The translations under genes and the position numbers were made by a program. The notes under the pieces are model-generated. The model was given only the letters and a program-made list of their open reading frames with translations, did not search any database and was not told the DNA's origin. From DASQMT01 sp963827335 (GTDB lineage Bacteria; Actinomycetota; Thermoleophilia; Solirubrobacterales; Solirubrobacteraceae): DNA of 64,000 nucleotides. Positions 51,911 through 61,126 of this stretch are shown one piece after another. How positions within the stretch are numbered: the first letter of the stretch is position 1; each line of letters begins with the position of its first letter. Where the stretch lies: assembly GCA_963827335.1 (NCBI GenBank), contig CAWHAP010000007.1, positions 415,950 to 479,949 of the forward strand, written 5' to 3'.

Positions 51911-52924
51911 TCAGCCTACGGTGATCGCGCCGGCCGGGCCATCGGTGACGCGGCCCACGATCGGGCCAGCCATCAGGTGCGCGGTCTCGGGGGGCACGGC
52001 GGCGAGCAGGCCGCCAGAGGTGGTCGCGTCGCAGACGAGGCGCCGGCGCCACGCCGGCACGGCGTCTCCCCAGCGGGTGAAGCCGTCGGCGTAGGCGCGA
52101 TTGCGGCGGCTGCCGCCCGAGACGGCCGCCCCGTCGGCGAGCAGCTCTTCGACACCGTCGATCGCCGGGACCGCCGCGGCGTCAACCTCGGCGGCGATGC
52201 CGCTGGCTCGCGCGAGCGAGTGCAAGTGGCCGAGCAGGCCGAAGCCGGTCACGTCGGTCAGCGCGTGCGCGCCGGCCGCGCGCGCGGTCGCCGCGGCGGC
52301 AGCGTTGAGCGTGACCATGACGTCCACCGCGGCCTGGAGGAGCTCGGGCGAGCACGCGCCTCGCTTCCAGGCCGTCGAGATCGCGCCCACGCCGAGCGGC
52401 TTGGTCAGCACGAGAACATCGCCCACTCGGGCACCGGCGTTCGTCAGCAGCTCGTCGGGCGCGACGACTCCGGTCACGGCGAGCCCGTACTTCGGTTCCG
52501 GGTCGTCGATCGAATGCCCGCCCACGATCGCGGCGCCGGCCGCCGAGCAGACCTCCAGTCCGCCGCGCAGGATCGCGCCGAGGACGTCAGGCCCGAGCCG
52601 TTCGAGCGGGAACGCGACGAGGTTGAGCGCCGTCACCGGCCGGCCGCCCATCGCGTAGACGTCGGACAGCGCGTTGGCGGCGGCGACGCGGCCGAAGTCG
52701 TAGGGGTCGTCCACGATCGGGGTGAAGAAGTCGACGGTCTGCACCAGCGCCAACCCCTCGGTGAGCAGGTAGACGCCGGCGTCGTCCGCCGTCGCTGTGC
52801 CGACCAGCACCCTGGGATCCGTCTGCTCCGGCAGCGCGCGGACGATCGGCAACAGATCGCCCGGGCCGAGCTTGCAGCCGCAGCCGGCGCCGTGGGCCAG
52901 CGAGGTGAGGAGCTCCGTAGCCAC
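51911..52924 (-). CDS. selD: Selenide, water dikinase (selenophosphate synthetase)
   Basis: A 337-aa enzyme. The active-site region HGAGCGCK has Cys15 (equivalent to E. coli Cys17) and Lys18; it is Cys, not Sec. Other motifs are TADDAGVYLL, VDFFTPIVDDPYDFGRVAAANALSDVYAMGG, VGGHSIDDPEPKYG and LTDVTGFGLLGHLHSLARASG. It makes selenophosphate from selenide and ATP for SelA. It starts with GTG at 52924 and lies just upstream of selC on the same strand. Confidence 0.95.
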   Translation of the reverse strand: MATELLTSLAHGAGCGCKLGPGDLLPIVRALPEQTDPRVLVGTATADDAGVYLLTEGLALVQTVDFFTPIVDDPYDFGRVAAANALSDVYAMGGRPVTALNLVAFPLERLGPDVLGAILRGGLEVCSAAGAAIVGGHSIDDPEPKYGLAVTGVVAPDELLTNAGARVGDVLVLTKPLGVGAISTAWKRGACSPELLQAAVDVMVTLNAAAAATARAAGAHALTDVTGFGLLGHLHSLARASGIAAEVDAAAVPAIDGVEELLADGAAVSGGSRRNRAYADGFTRWGDAVPAWRRRLVCDATTSGGLLAAVPPETAHLMAGPIVGRVTDGPAGAITVG

Positions 52925-52936
52925 CGCCTCGCGAGT

Positions 52937-54418
52937 CTATGGCCGGACGCGCGCGTTGCGGCGGAGCACGCGCCGGTCATCGGGCAGCCGCGACGTCACG
53001 CGAGCGGCATCGAGGTGCTCGAGCAGCGCCTGGGCGTACTTGCGCGAGGTGCCGAGGTCATCGCGCAGCCGCGCCATCGTGATGTCTCCCTCGGCGTCGA
53101 TGATCGCCTCCACTCGCCCGCGGACCGCCTCCACGGCGTCGGGGTGTGCGTACATCGATCGGCCCACCCGTACCGCTCGGCCCGCCGCGCGAAGAGCGCG
53201 GAGCTCCTCGGCGGCGTCGCCGAGCTCCGCCTCCCGCGGCGGCTCGTGACCGGCGGCGCGCAGCCGCGCCTCAAGCGCCAGCGCAGCCGCCGAGAGCGCG
53301 GGCTCAGCGACGGCCGCAGCCGCGCGCCCGACCGGTGCTGGCGGCAGCGGCAGCGGCGCCGGCACCGGCCGCAGCGCCGCGCCCGCCACGCGGCGGGGCG
53401 GATGGGCGTCGATCACTACGCCGCCACCAAGCGTGTCGGGCGGAGCGAGCGAGCGGACGACGACGCGGTCGCCTGGCGCGGCCAGGAGCGGCTGCTCGAG
53501 GCGTGCCTGCCACAGGTCGCCGCCGAGCGAGACGAGTCTGGCCGCGGCATCGCGCGCCCCGTGGTGAACGTGCACGCGCGCCCTCGGCTTCTGGGTGAGG
53601 CGCAGCGCGGCGTCGATCCGGTGCGTCGGCGTCGGCCCATGCTCTGGCTCGGTGATCACATCCCCGCGGGCGACGTCGGCCAGCGTGACGCCGGCGAGGT
53701 TGAGGGCGACACGCTGGCCCGCCTCGGCCCGCTCGACCGGCTCGTCGTGCACGTGCACAGCCCTGACGCGCGCGCGCACGCCGGCGGGCCGCACGACCAG
53801 CCGGTCCCCAGGTGCCACGGATCCCGACCACAGCGTGCCGGTGACCACGGTGCCCGCGCCGCGCACCGTGAAGCGGCGATCCACGTGCAGCACCGGAGGG
53901 CCGCCGCGCCACGCCCGCCCCGGCAGCGACGCCACGACCTGGTCCAGCGCCGCGCGCACCGCGTCCAGGCCGGTGCCGGTCCGTGACGAGCAGGCGACCG
54001 CGGCGGTGCCAGGCAGCAGCTCCGCGGCCTCCTCGACGGCGCGGGCGGGGTCGGCCAGATCCGCCTTGGTGATCGCGACGACGCCGTTCGTGACGGCGAG
54101 CGCCCGCAGCACCTCGGCGTGCTCACGGGTCTGGGGCATCACGCCGTCGTCGGCCGCGACGACCATCAGGAAGAGATCGACGCCGGTGGCGCCGGCGACC
54201 ATCGTGCGCACGAACCGCTCGTGACCCGGCACATCGACCACCGACAGCCGCCGGCCGCTGGGTAGATCGAGCCGCGCATATCCGAGCGCGATCGAGATGC
54301 CGCGCGCGCGCTCCTCCGGCAGCCGGTCGGTGTCCACGCCCGTGAGGCGGCGCACGAGCGCCGTCTTGCCGTGGTCGATGTGGCCGGCCGTGCCGAGCGT
54401 GAGCGGCGGCGCCGTCAT
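52937..54418 (-). CDS. selB: Selenocysteine-specific elongation factor
   Basis: A 493-aa GTPase. G1 is GHIDHGKT, G3 is DVPGHE, and ITKAD is the NKxD equivalent. Domains II and III follow, then winged helices at the C-terminus (ALALEARLRAAGHEPPREAEL, RDDLGTSRKYAQALLEHLDA) that read the SECIS hairpin. Length is shorter than E. coli SelB (about 610), as in several actinobacteria. The ATG at 54418 overlaps the selA TGA (ATGA). Confidence 0.93.
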   Translation of the reverse strand: MTAPPLTLGTAGHIDHGKTALVRRLTGVDTDRLPEERARGISIALGYARLDLPSGRRLSVVDVPGHERFVRTMVAGATGVDLFLMVVAADDGVMPQTREHAEVLRALAVTNGVVAITKADLADPARAVEEAAELLPGTAAVACSSRTGTGLDAVRAALDQVVASLPGRAWRGGPPVLHVDRRFTVRGAGTVVTGTLWSGSVAPGDRLVVRPAGVRARVRAVHVHDEPVERAEAGQRVALNLAGVTLADVARGDVITEPEHGPTPTHRIDAALRLTQKPRARVHVHHGARDAAARLVSLGGDLWQARLEQPLLAAPGDRVVVRSLAPPDTLGGGVVIDAHPPRRVAGAALRPVPAPLPLPPAPVGRAAAAVAEPALSAAALALEARLRAAGHEPPREAELGDAAEELRALRAAGRAVRVGRSMYAHPDAVEAVRGRVEAIIDAEGDITMARLRDDLGTSRKYAQALLEHLDAARVTSRLPDDRRVLRRNARVRP

Positions 54419-55698
54419 CCCCGCACCGCAAGCACCGCCGCCGCGGCGGCATCCACCTCGCCGGGCGCGAGCGTGCGCGGGTCGAGGAGCACGCGTCCGC
54501 GCTCGATGCGACCGAGGAGAGGGGGTTCGCCGGCACGCAGCGCTGCGGCGAGTGCGTCCGCCCCGGCCGGCCCGGGATCCAGCGCGACCGCTGGCCCGGG
54601 CAGCTCGAGCAGCGGCAGCGCGCCGCCGCCGACGCGCGCCACCGCAGTGATCACCTCGCCGTCGACCGCTGCCGCGAGGCGATGCGCGCGGACGTGCAGC
54701 TCGTCGCCGTCGAGCGTCAGCATCGCCAGGACCGGCAGCTGCCGGCATGCCAGTGCAGGGTCGCGGTAGAGCCGAAGCGTCGCCTCGAGCGCCGCGAGCG
54801 ACAGCTTGTCGATCCGCACCGCGCGGGCGAGCGGGTGACGCCGGCACGCCGCGATCGGCTCCTCGCCACCGACCATGATGCCGGCCTGCGGCCCCCCGAG
54901 CAGCTTGTCGCCCGAGAACGTCACGACCGCCGCACCCGCCCGCACCGAGCGGCGTACCGCAGGCTCGCCGCCCAGCACGGCGAGATCGTCGGCGAGCACA
55001 CCCGAGCCGATGTCGTCGATGACGTCGACTCCGAGAACGCACAGATCCTCGATGTCCACGTCTTCGACGAAGCCGACCGTGCGGAAGTTCGACGGGTGGG
55101 CCCGTAGGATCGCGCCGCTGTCCGGCCCCAACGCCGCCTGGTAGTCGGCGAGGCGCGTGCGGTTGGTCGTGCCCACCTCGACCAGGCGCGCGCCGGCCTG
55201 CGCGACCACGTCCGGCATACGGAAGCCACCGCCGATCTCGATCAGCTGCCCTCGCGAGACCACCACCTCGCGACCCGGTCCGACGAGCGCCGAGACCGCG
55301 AGCAACACCGCCGCCGCGCAGTTGTTCACCACCGCGGCCGCCTCCGCGCCGGTGAGCTCACGCAGTAACGCTTCGACATGATCGTGACGAGACGCGCGCT
55401 CGCCACCGGCCAAGTCGATCTCGAGGTTGCAGTAACCATCACTCGCGCGCGCGACCGCTGCCCTGGCCTCCGGCGCCAGCGGCGCGCGGCCCAGGTTCGT
55501 ATGCACGATGACCCCCGTCGCATTGAGCACGCGCCGCAGCGAGGGCCGCAGCCGCTCGCGCGCACGCGCAACCAGATCGACCTCGTCCTCCGCGCCGGCC
55601 AGCAGCTCCGCGCGTCGCTCGGCCAGCTCCGCCCGCGCCACGGCGGTCGCCAGTCGGTCCACCGACGGCAGCGCACGCAGGCGATCGGCGACGTTCAT
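54415..55698 (-). CDS. selA: L-seryl-tRNA(Sec) selenium transferase
   Basis: A 427-aa PLP enzyme. VLNATGVIVHTNLGRAPL, NCAAAVLLAVSALVGPGREVVVSRGQLIEIGGGFR and the PLP-lysine motif VTFSGDKLLGGPQAGIMVG are all classical SelA. It converts Ser-tRNA(Sec) to Sec-tRNA(Sec) with selenophosphate. The stop overlaps the selB ATG and its ATG overlaps the rhodanese stop (ATGA), so rhodanese, selA and selB form one tightly coupled unit. Confidence 0.95.
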   Translation of the reverse strand: MNVADRLRALPSVDRLATAVARAELAERRAELLAGAEDEVDLVARARERLRPSLRRVLNATGVIVHTNLGRAPLAPEARAAVARASDGYCNLEIDLAGGERASRHDHVEALLRELTGAEAAAVVNNCAAAVLLAVSALVGPGREVVVSRGQLIEIGGGFRMPDVVAQAGARLVEVGTTNRTRLADYQAALGPDSGAILRAHPSNFRTVGFVEDVDIEDLCVLGVDVIDDIGSGVLADDLAVLGGEPAVRRSVRAGAAVVTFSGDKLLGGPQAGIMVGGEEPIAACRRHPLARAVRIDKLSLAALEATLRLYRDPALACRQLPVLAMLTLDGDELHVRAHRLAAAVDGEVITAVARVGGGALPLLELPGPAVALDPGPAGADALAAALRAGEPPLLGRIERGRVLLDPRTLAPGEVDAAAAAVLAVRG

Positions 55699-56090
55699 CT
55701 ACGAGGCGTCGGGTCCACGGGGAGTCCGGCCGCTCGCCAGGCTTGGAAGCCGCCGATCAGATCGGTGGCACGCGCGAACCCGAGCTCTTGCAGCGTGGCG
55801 GCGGCGAGACTGGACTGGCAGCCCTCGTCGCACATCAGGACGAGGTGTCGGTCGAGGCCGCCGATCCGGGGGTCGCGGTTGGCGCAATCGGGATCGCACC
55901 GCCATTCCAGGACGTTGCGACCGACAACGACGCTGCCAGGCACCGTGCCGCTGCGGGCGCGCTGCAGGTCGCCGCGAATGTCGACGATCAGGGCGCCCGC
56001 CTGCATGGCGGCGAGCGCCTCTCGGGGCTGAAGCCGGACGAGGTGGCTGCGCGCCTGCTCCACGAGGTCATCGACGGTCTTGCGAGTCAC
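55695..56090 (-). CDS. Rhodanese-domain protein, first gene of the sel locus
   Basis: A 131-aa single rhodanese domain: AGALIVDIRGDLQRARSGTVPGSVVVGRNVLEWR, then HLVLMCDEGCQSSLAAATLQELG with active-site Cys in CDEGCQSS, and the end DLIGGFQAWRAAGLP. The GTG at 56090 has AAGGA about 6 bases upstream. The ATGA overlap with selA and its place at the head of the locus suggest that it may deliver activated selenium as perselenide; that role is inference. Ordinary rhodanese thiosulfate chemistry is the alternative. Confidence 0.85.
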   Translation of the reverse strand: MTRKTVDDLVEQARSHLVRLQPREALAAMQAGALIVDIRGDLQRARSGTVPGSVVVGRNVLEWRCDPDCANRDPRIGGLDRHLVLMCDEGCQSSLAAATLQELGFARATDLIGGFQAWRAAGLPVDPTPRR

Positions 56091-56594
56091 ACCGGATCCT
56101 TCTCGGTCAAGCCGACGCTACCCGAGGCGAGCGGATGCTGCCACGTGAGCTTTCTGTACATGGCTTTCGCCAGCGGCATAGTCGATGCGCTCGACCCCAG
56201 CCGCGCGGCCGGTCGACTTCTCTAGCCCCGGCCGACGAGCATGGGAGTTCGCGCGGGGCGAACCGGGGATGGGTCCCGATACTCCGGCGTACGCGGGCAC
56301 GTCGATTGCACTCGGCTTTGTAAACGGCGACCGCCGCGCCGACGTCGTCCCGACGGCGGGAAGCCACCTCGCCGTTGTCTACGGCAATCAACGTCACACC
56401 ACCAGATTGTCGACGGAGTTGTCACCCGCCGAGCGCTTTCTGATGGACGCCCCGACGGCGGCGAACTCGCAAGCCTGGCGTTCGCAGGCGAGATGGACGG
56501 CAACGGACATGCCGACCGGCTCGACGGCGCCAGTGCTGCTCGCCGAGCTCGCGGAGCGCCGGCTGGATCTCGGTCAAGCTCGCACGGCCGCTGA
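56091..56594. other. Decayed region upstream of the sel locus
   Basis: There is one patch (about 56288-56400, plus strand) reading TPAYAGTSIALGFVNGDRRAD, then VVPTAGSHLAVVYGNQ, which resembles an FG-GAP/VCBS unit fragment. It has no intact start or stop pattern. The rest has no supported gene. A promoter for the sel genes should lie just upstream of 56090. Confidence 0.4.
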
Positions 56595-56789
56595 GGCGTT
56601 CTCGTCGGCACCCACACAGGCGAGTTCTCAGGTGTGGGCGCGACCGGCAAGTCCGTCCGCGTCCCGTACTGGGTGTTCTACGAAGTCGACGCCGACAAGA
56701 TCAAGGCGCTCCGGATCTACATGCCAATGGGCCAGCTGCTCGCTCAGATCGGCGGTGCGACGAAACCAGAAGTGGCCCGCAAAGGCTGA
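56595..56789 (+). pseudogene. C-terminal fragment of a SnoaL-like (ester-cyclase-type) protein
   Basis: Right after a TGA (56592-56594) the frame reads GVLVGTHTGEFSGVGATGKSV, then PYWVFYEVDADKIKALRIYMPMGQLLAQIG, ending at TGA 56787-56789. THTGEFxGxxATGK and the YMPM-x-L strand are typical of NTF2/SnoaL ester cyclases. The first about 70 residues are missing or scattered. It is a remnant rather than a gene. Confidence 0.55.
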
Positions 56790-56826
56790 AGGAGCGCCCG
56801 CGCGACTCCACCAATATGACTGCTCT

Positions 56827-56845
56827 CTATCGCGCGAAGCGATAG
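56827..56845. repeat. REP-like palindrome, CTATCGC...GCGATAG
   Basis: CTATCGC (56827-56833) and GCGATAG (56839-56845) pair around gcgaa. It shares arms and the CGCGCGAAGCGATAGTG stretch with the copy at 45041-45059. Confidence 0.55.
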
Positions 56846-56894
56846 TGAGCCGGGGCCTGGAGATAACGATCGCGGATCGTCCGCATCGACCTCG

Positions 56895-57391
56895 ATGTCG
56901 CAGCCATGGTCGCGATCTGCGCCCCACCGGCGCGCCAACCGCGCAAGAGGGTTCCGCGCGGCTCTCTGGCCCTTCTTCGTCGCGCTGGTGCTCTCGTTCG
57001 TCACCGGAGGAAGGCTCGCGTGGGCGGTCGATCGCTTCATCGTCGCCGCGGTGTTCTCTGTCAACTTCGTCCCCGTCGTCTCGATGCTGTTCGCCGAGCC
57101 GCCGGGCAACGGCCTGCTCGCCCCCCCGGATTTCCTTGCCCCGATCACGGCGTCGGTCTGTGCCGAGGCCTTGCGCGAGAACCGGCGAACCGCGATAGTG
57201 ATCGTGTGGGACTTGCCGACCGGTTCCGGTTGTGGCGCTCCCCGGAGGCGCGGCGTCGCCGCAAAGTGGAGCGTCGCGCAGCTTGGGAGGAGGCTCGCAA
57301 GGAGGCGTACGCCGAGCGCGGCAAGGCAGGTCCTCGTCCCGAGAATTCCGGGGGCTACGGCGGCGTGAAGGACGAGCAACGCGGCCTATAG
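56895..57391 (+). pseudogene. Membrane protein remnant, probably frameshifted
   Basis: The first frame has two helices (ALWPFFVALVLSFVTGGRLAWAV, FIVAAVFSVNFVPVVSMLF) and PPDFLAPITASVCAEALR. From about 57210 the next frame reads DRFRLWRSPEARRRRKVERR, AAWEEARKEAYAERGKAGPRP and ends at 57391, which looks like the genuine C-terminus of the same membrane protein. One shift near 57200 would explain both. No family is recognised. Confidence 0.4.
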
Positions 57392-57395
57392 AGGA

Positions 57396-58193
57396 TCATC
57401 GCTGTCGGCTGGCTGCTGCTTCTCGCGCAATGCGGTAGCGCGCCGCGTCGATCTCGAACTTGGATGCGTCGCGGCGGTACGTCGGCTTTGCGCGCCGCCC
57501 GGATGCTGCTGCTCGCGTCGTTCGGCAGCAGCACGCCGGAGCTGACGGCCTTTGCCGCGGCTCGCTGAACCGTACGCCGCGTGTGTCGGGTAGAGCTTGC
57601 GCAGTGTCCGGTTGCCGAACGGGATCGAGTGGCCGGCCAGCGCGCAATCTGGGGTGCCGGCGTTCTCCCGGCCGCTCGCTGCGACCGGACGGCCTGCTCG
57701 GGCAAGCGGACCCCGCCGCGGGCATTGCCGCGCCTGTCGCGTTTCGGCAGTCCGTCGGCGCCGTAGCGAAGGCCGGGCTGAGACCGCGGAGGAGTCCCCG
57801 TCGCGACCCGGCCGCGGAGCGCCTCGAGCGCCGCGTCGAGGGCATGGGCGGTGGGCACGCGGCTGAACGGCCGGGCCTTGCAGGCCGGCCTCGTGCGCCG
57901 GCGGCCGAGATCGCGCCGCGTCTGCGCCGCGACGTAGCGGGCGGTGTCGTGGCTGACATGCGTCGTGCGGGCGATCTCCCACAGCTGGTAGGCCGGTCCG
58001 GCGTCGCGCGTGTGCGGGCGATGTCGGTCTCGGTGTTCACCCAGAGCACCGGCGGACCGCCGGGTGGGGTGGGGCTCGGCACCGTGGAGGCGGTGGCGGG
58101 TGCGCCGCCGAGCGTGGCCGTGGAGAGCTCCCAGATGAGGTAGCCGTCGACGCCGCCGACACGCGGCCCGTGGTCTCTTCCCCAGGTCGTCAC
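57396..58193 (-). pseudogene. Decayed alpha/beta-hydrolase-domain gene (Abhydrolase_10-like), C-terminal part
   Basis: Minus frames carry, in order, VDGYLIWELSTATLGG, PPVLWVNTETDIARTR, then PAYQLWEIARTTHVSHDTARY in another frame, HALDAALEALRGRVATGTPP, KRDRRGNARGGVRLP, SIPFGNRTLRKLYPTHAAY, and AAKAVSSGVLLPND. This order (ETD, W-E-x-A-x-x-x-H, H-A-x-x-A-x-x-A-L, G-N-A-x-G-G-V-R-L-P, LYP-x-H-x-x-Y) is that of the large actinobacterial alpha/beta-hydrolase-domain family. At least three frameshifts and loss of the N-terminal half show it is dead. It is cut off at 58193 against a TolB-like fragment. Confidence 0.65.
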
Positions 58194-58194
58194 G

Positions 58195-58509
58195 GTGGCC
58201 GCCGACTGCGAGGCGCCGGTGTGCCGGATCGTGCGCGTCCCTCACCGGGAGTGCGCCCGGTTCCACGACGGGGAGGCTGTCTGGTCTCCGAACGGCCGAC
58301 GAATCGCGTTCGTCGGGGAGCGCTACTACAAACCTGTAGGCAGCGAGACGCAGGTGCAACAGGAGATCTGGACGGCGAACGCAGACGGCAGCCGCGCCCG
58401 ACGGATCAGGAAGCGGTTCGACGGAATCGACAGCGGCGCGAACTCGCCGACATTGTCCTGGCAGCCGAGCCCAGGGCGCCGGGACATCAGTTCGTCGCGG
58501 CCGCGCTGA
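58195..58509 (+). pseudogene. TolB/WD40-like propeller gene fragment
   Basis: A 104-codon frame with VPHRECARFHDGEAVWSPNG, GRRIAFVGERYYKPVGSE, EIWTANADGSRARRI and SPTLSWQPSPG. WSPNG-x-x-IAF and IWTANADGS-x-x-x-x-I are the TolB-like PD40 repeat. Only one or two repeats and no signal peptide are left, so it is a C-terminal fragment abutting the decayed hydrolase on the other strand. Confidence 0.5.
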
Positions 58510-58544
58510 GTCATGGGCACAAGCTCGCCAAACATGGCTGCATT

Positions 58545-58562
58545 GTCGCTCGTCGCGCGAAG
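58545..58562. repeat. Partial copy of the REP-like repeat
   Basis: TCGCTCGTCGCGCGAAG is shared with 45035-45051, but the right arm is lost (GATGG instead of CGATAG). Confidence 0.4.
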
Positions 58563-58650
58563 ATGGCATGAGCCGGGTGTCGTCCTGACCGGCGTGTAGG
58601 CCACCGGGCGGGCGCGGAGTCCTCCGTGTCCGGGCTCGAGGAGGTTGCCG

Positions 58651-59668
58651 TGACGGTCGTGATGGGGTTGGACCAGCACCGGGCGCAGATCACTGCGGAG
58701 TGGCTGGACACCGACACGGGTGAGGTCTCGCGCCGCGCGAGTGATGCCCGGCGATCGTGACGGAGTCAGACGGTTCCTGTCGCGCTTTGCCGGCCAGCAG
58801 TTAGAGGTCGCGTTGGAAGCCACGACCGGGTGGCGCTTCGTGGTCGAGGAACTGGTCGCGATCGGCGCCGAGGCGCACCTGGCCGAGCCGGCCGAGACGA
58901 GCGCACTTCGGGGCAACAAGCAGCGCGCGAAGACCGATCGCGCCGACGCGCGCCACCTGCGCGAGCTGCTGATGACGGGGCGGTTGCCGGAGTCCTACAT
59001 CGCGTCGGAGCACCTGCTCGATCTGCGCGCCCGGGTTCGGCTGCGCCACAGCCTGGTCGATCAGCGCGGCGAATGGCAGCAGCGCATCCACGCGGTCCTC
59101 TATCACCACGGACACCCCGCAGAAAGACGGCCTGCTGCGCAGCGCCAACCGCGCATGGCTGGAACGGATCGCGCTCCCGGACACCGCGCGCGAGCAGGTC
59201 GCAGTCGCGCTGGCGATGATCGATGCGCTCGACAACCAAGAGGCGCCGATCACCGCGCAGCTGCGCCGCTACGCGCGCCGCCAACCGGGCTGCAAGGCGC
59301 TGATGGGTCTCTACGGCGTCGGCGAGCTCACTCCGGTCGCGATCCTGGCCGAGCTCGGCGACCCGCGCCGCTTTGGCTCATCACGCCAAGCAGTGCGTTA
59401 CGCCGGGCTGGACATCACCGTCCATCAGTCCGACCGGCGCCGCGCGCCCGGACACCTCTCCCGCCAGGGGCCGCCCGCGCTGCGCTGGGCGCTCTATGAG
59501 GCCGCGCAGGCCGCGCGCCGGCCCGGCAGCCCCGATCGCGCCTACTACGACCAAGCCGCCGAGCGGCTCGGCGGCAACCGCGCCTGCCTCGCGCTCGCGC
59601 GCAAACTGCTCAAACGCAGCTACCACGTCTTGCGCGAACTCGGCGACCAAGCCCTCGCCCCGGCCTGA
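58651..59668 (+). pseudogene. IS110-family transposase, two frameshifts
   Basis: GTG 58651 has GAGGAGG 6 bases upstream. The DEDD N-terminal domain (VMGLDQHRAQITAEWLD ... ATTGWRFVVEELVA ... KTDRADARHLRELL) is followed, after shifts near 58735 and 59112, by the Transposase_20 domain (KALMGLYGVGELTPVAILAE, GHLSRQGPPALRWALYEAA). Frame 1 stops at TGA 58758-58760; SANRAWLERIALPD resumes in the next frame. With two shifts it is inactive. The ends were not located, and none are expected as inverted repeats in IS110. Confidence 0.8.
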
Positions 59669-59845
59669 CCCGTCTGGCGGTCGGTGCGCGCGCAGCCTGA
59701 CTTCACACCGATGCCCCGCGGCCCGCTCCCCGACTATCGCTGCCGCCACCCGCGGATGGACGGCCTCCAAAGACCGAGCGGCCGCACCGCATCCCCACGC
59801 GGGACCACCCCATCCACCATCACGTCACCGACCCCGGACCGAGGG

Positions 59846-59872
59846 TTGGAGTGCCCCCGTTTTGACGGACAC
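59846..59872. repeat. Left inverted repeat of the IS3-family element
   Basis: 27 bases, beginning TTGGAGTGCCCCCGTTT. Matches the right repeat at 25 of 27 positions. Confidence 0.85.
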
Positions 59873-59915
59873 TGAGCGCTGGGTCCGTCGGGGCCTGGCC
59901 GGAGGATGTCCGACT

Positions 59916-60218
59916 GTGGCTGGGAGCAACAAGGGGCGGCGGCCGTATCCGTCGCAGTTCAAGCGCGAGGCGGTCGAGCTGTATCGGCGCAGCGGCAAGT
60001 CGATCGTGCAGGTCGCGACCGAGATCGGAGTCGCGCCGGAGTCGCTGCGCAAGTGGAATCTGCAGCACGAGGTCGACGTGGGTGAGCGCGAAGGGCTGAG
60101 CTCGGACGAGCGGGCCCGGCTAGCTGAGCTCGAGCGCGAGAACCAGCGGCTGCGGATGGAGCGCGATCTGCTCAAGCGAGCCGCGGCCTTCTTCGCGAAG
60201 GAGACCGAGACCCGGTGA
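59916..60218 (+). CDS. IS3-family OrfA
   Basis: A 100-aa HTH protein from GTG 59916: GRRPYPSQFKREAVELYRRSGKSIVQVATEIGVAPESLRKW is the transposase_8 helix-turn-helix, then a leucine-rich coiled coil (LAELERENQRLRMERDLLKRAAAFFA) that drives multimer formation. Its TGA overlaps the OrfB GTG (GTGA), so OrfB may be made by reinitiation rather than a -1 frameshift; no A-rich slip site is obvious. Confidence 0.9.
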   Translation: MAGSNKGRRPYPSQFKREAVELYRRSGKSIVQVATEIGVAPESLRKWNLQHEVDVGEREGLSSDERARLAELERENQRLRMERDLLKRAAAFFAKETETR

Positions 60219-61120
60219 GCGTCTACCGGTTCATCTCGGCGGAGAAGGCCCGCACCCCGGTCTCCGTTGCCTGCGAGTTGCTCGGTGTCAGCCGCTCGGG
60301 GTTTTATGACTGGCAGCGCCGGCCGCCCAGCGACCGTGCGCTTAGTGATGCGTGGCTGACCGAGCGCATCAAGGCCATCCACGCCGCCAATCGCGGCGTC
60401 TACGGAGCGCGGCGCGTGCACGCCGAGCTGCGCCTCGCGGAGGGCATCCGGGTCGGGCGCAAGCGCGTCGAGCGGTTGATGCGCCAGGCCTCAATCTCGG
60501 GCCTGGTCGCGAAGAAACGAGGGCGCACGACGATCCGTGTTCCCGGTGTCCGTGTCGCCGACGACCTCGTCGCCCGACAGTTCACGCCGGCGGCGCCCAA
60601 CGTGCTCTGGGTCGCCGACATCACCTACCTCAGAACCTGGGAAGGATGGCTCTACCTCGCCGCCGTCCAGGACACCTACTCGCGCCGGATCGTCGGCTGG
60701 AGCATGGCCGACCACATGCGCTCAGAGCTCGTCGTCGACGCGCTGCAGATGGCCCTGGCCCGCCGCCGTCCGGCGCCAGGACTGATTCACCACAGCGACC
60801 AAGGCAGCCAGTTCGTCAGCCTCGCCTTCGGCCAGCAAGCGCGCGACGCGGGCATCGCCGTCTCGATGGGCAGCCGCGGCGACGCCTACGACAACGCTGT
60901 CGCCGAGAGCTTCTTCGCGACGCTCAAGAAGGAACTCATCCGCCGACACACATGGCCGACCAGGCGCGAGCTGATCGGCGAGGTCTTTGACTACATCGAA
61001 GCCTTCTACAACCCCACGCGCCGACACTCCACGCTCGGCTACCTCTCGCCCGCGCAGTTCGAGCTTCGCGCTTCGCGCTCAGATACCGAGACAATGAGCA
61101 TCAAGCAGAACACGACCTAA
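60215..61120 (+). CDS. IS3-family OrfB, DDE transposase
   Basis: 301 aa with GTG start 60215. The HTH_21 region (RRVHAELRLAEGIRVGRKRVERLM) precedes the integrase core: WVADITYLRT (first D), LIHHSDQGSQFVS (second D), and YDNAVAESFFATLKKE (E). The DDE triad is intact. The C-terminal RRHSTLGYLSPAQFE is the family end. The protein appears functional. Confidence 0.93.
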   Translation: MSVYRFISAEKARTPVSVACELLGVSRSGFYDWQRRPPSDRALSDAWLTERIKAIHAANRGVYGARRVHAELRLAEGIRVGRKRVERLMRQASISGLVAKKRGRTTIRVPGVRVADDLVARQFTPAAPNVLWVADITYLRTWEGWLYLAAVQDTYSRRIVGWSMADHMRSELVVDALQMALARRRPAPGLIHHSDQGSQFVSLAFGQQARDAGIAVSMGSRGDAYDNAVAESFFATLKKELIRRHTWPTRRELIGEVFDYIEAFYNPTRRHSTLGYLSPAQFELRASRSDTETMSIKQNTT

Positions 61121-61126
61121 CCAACC

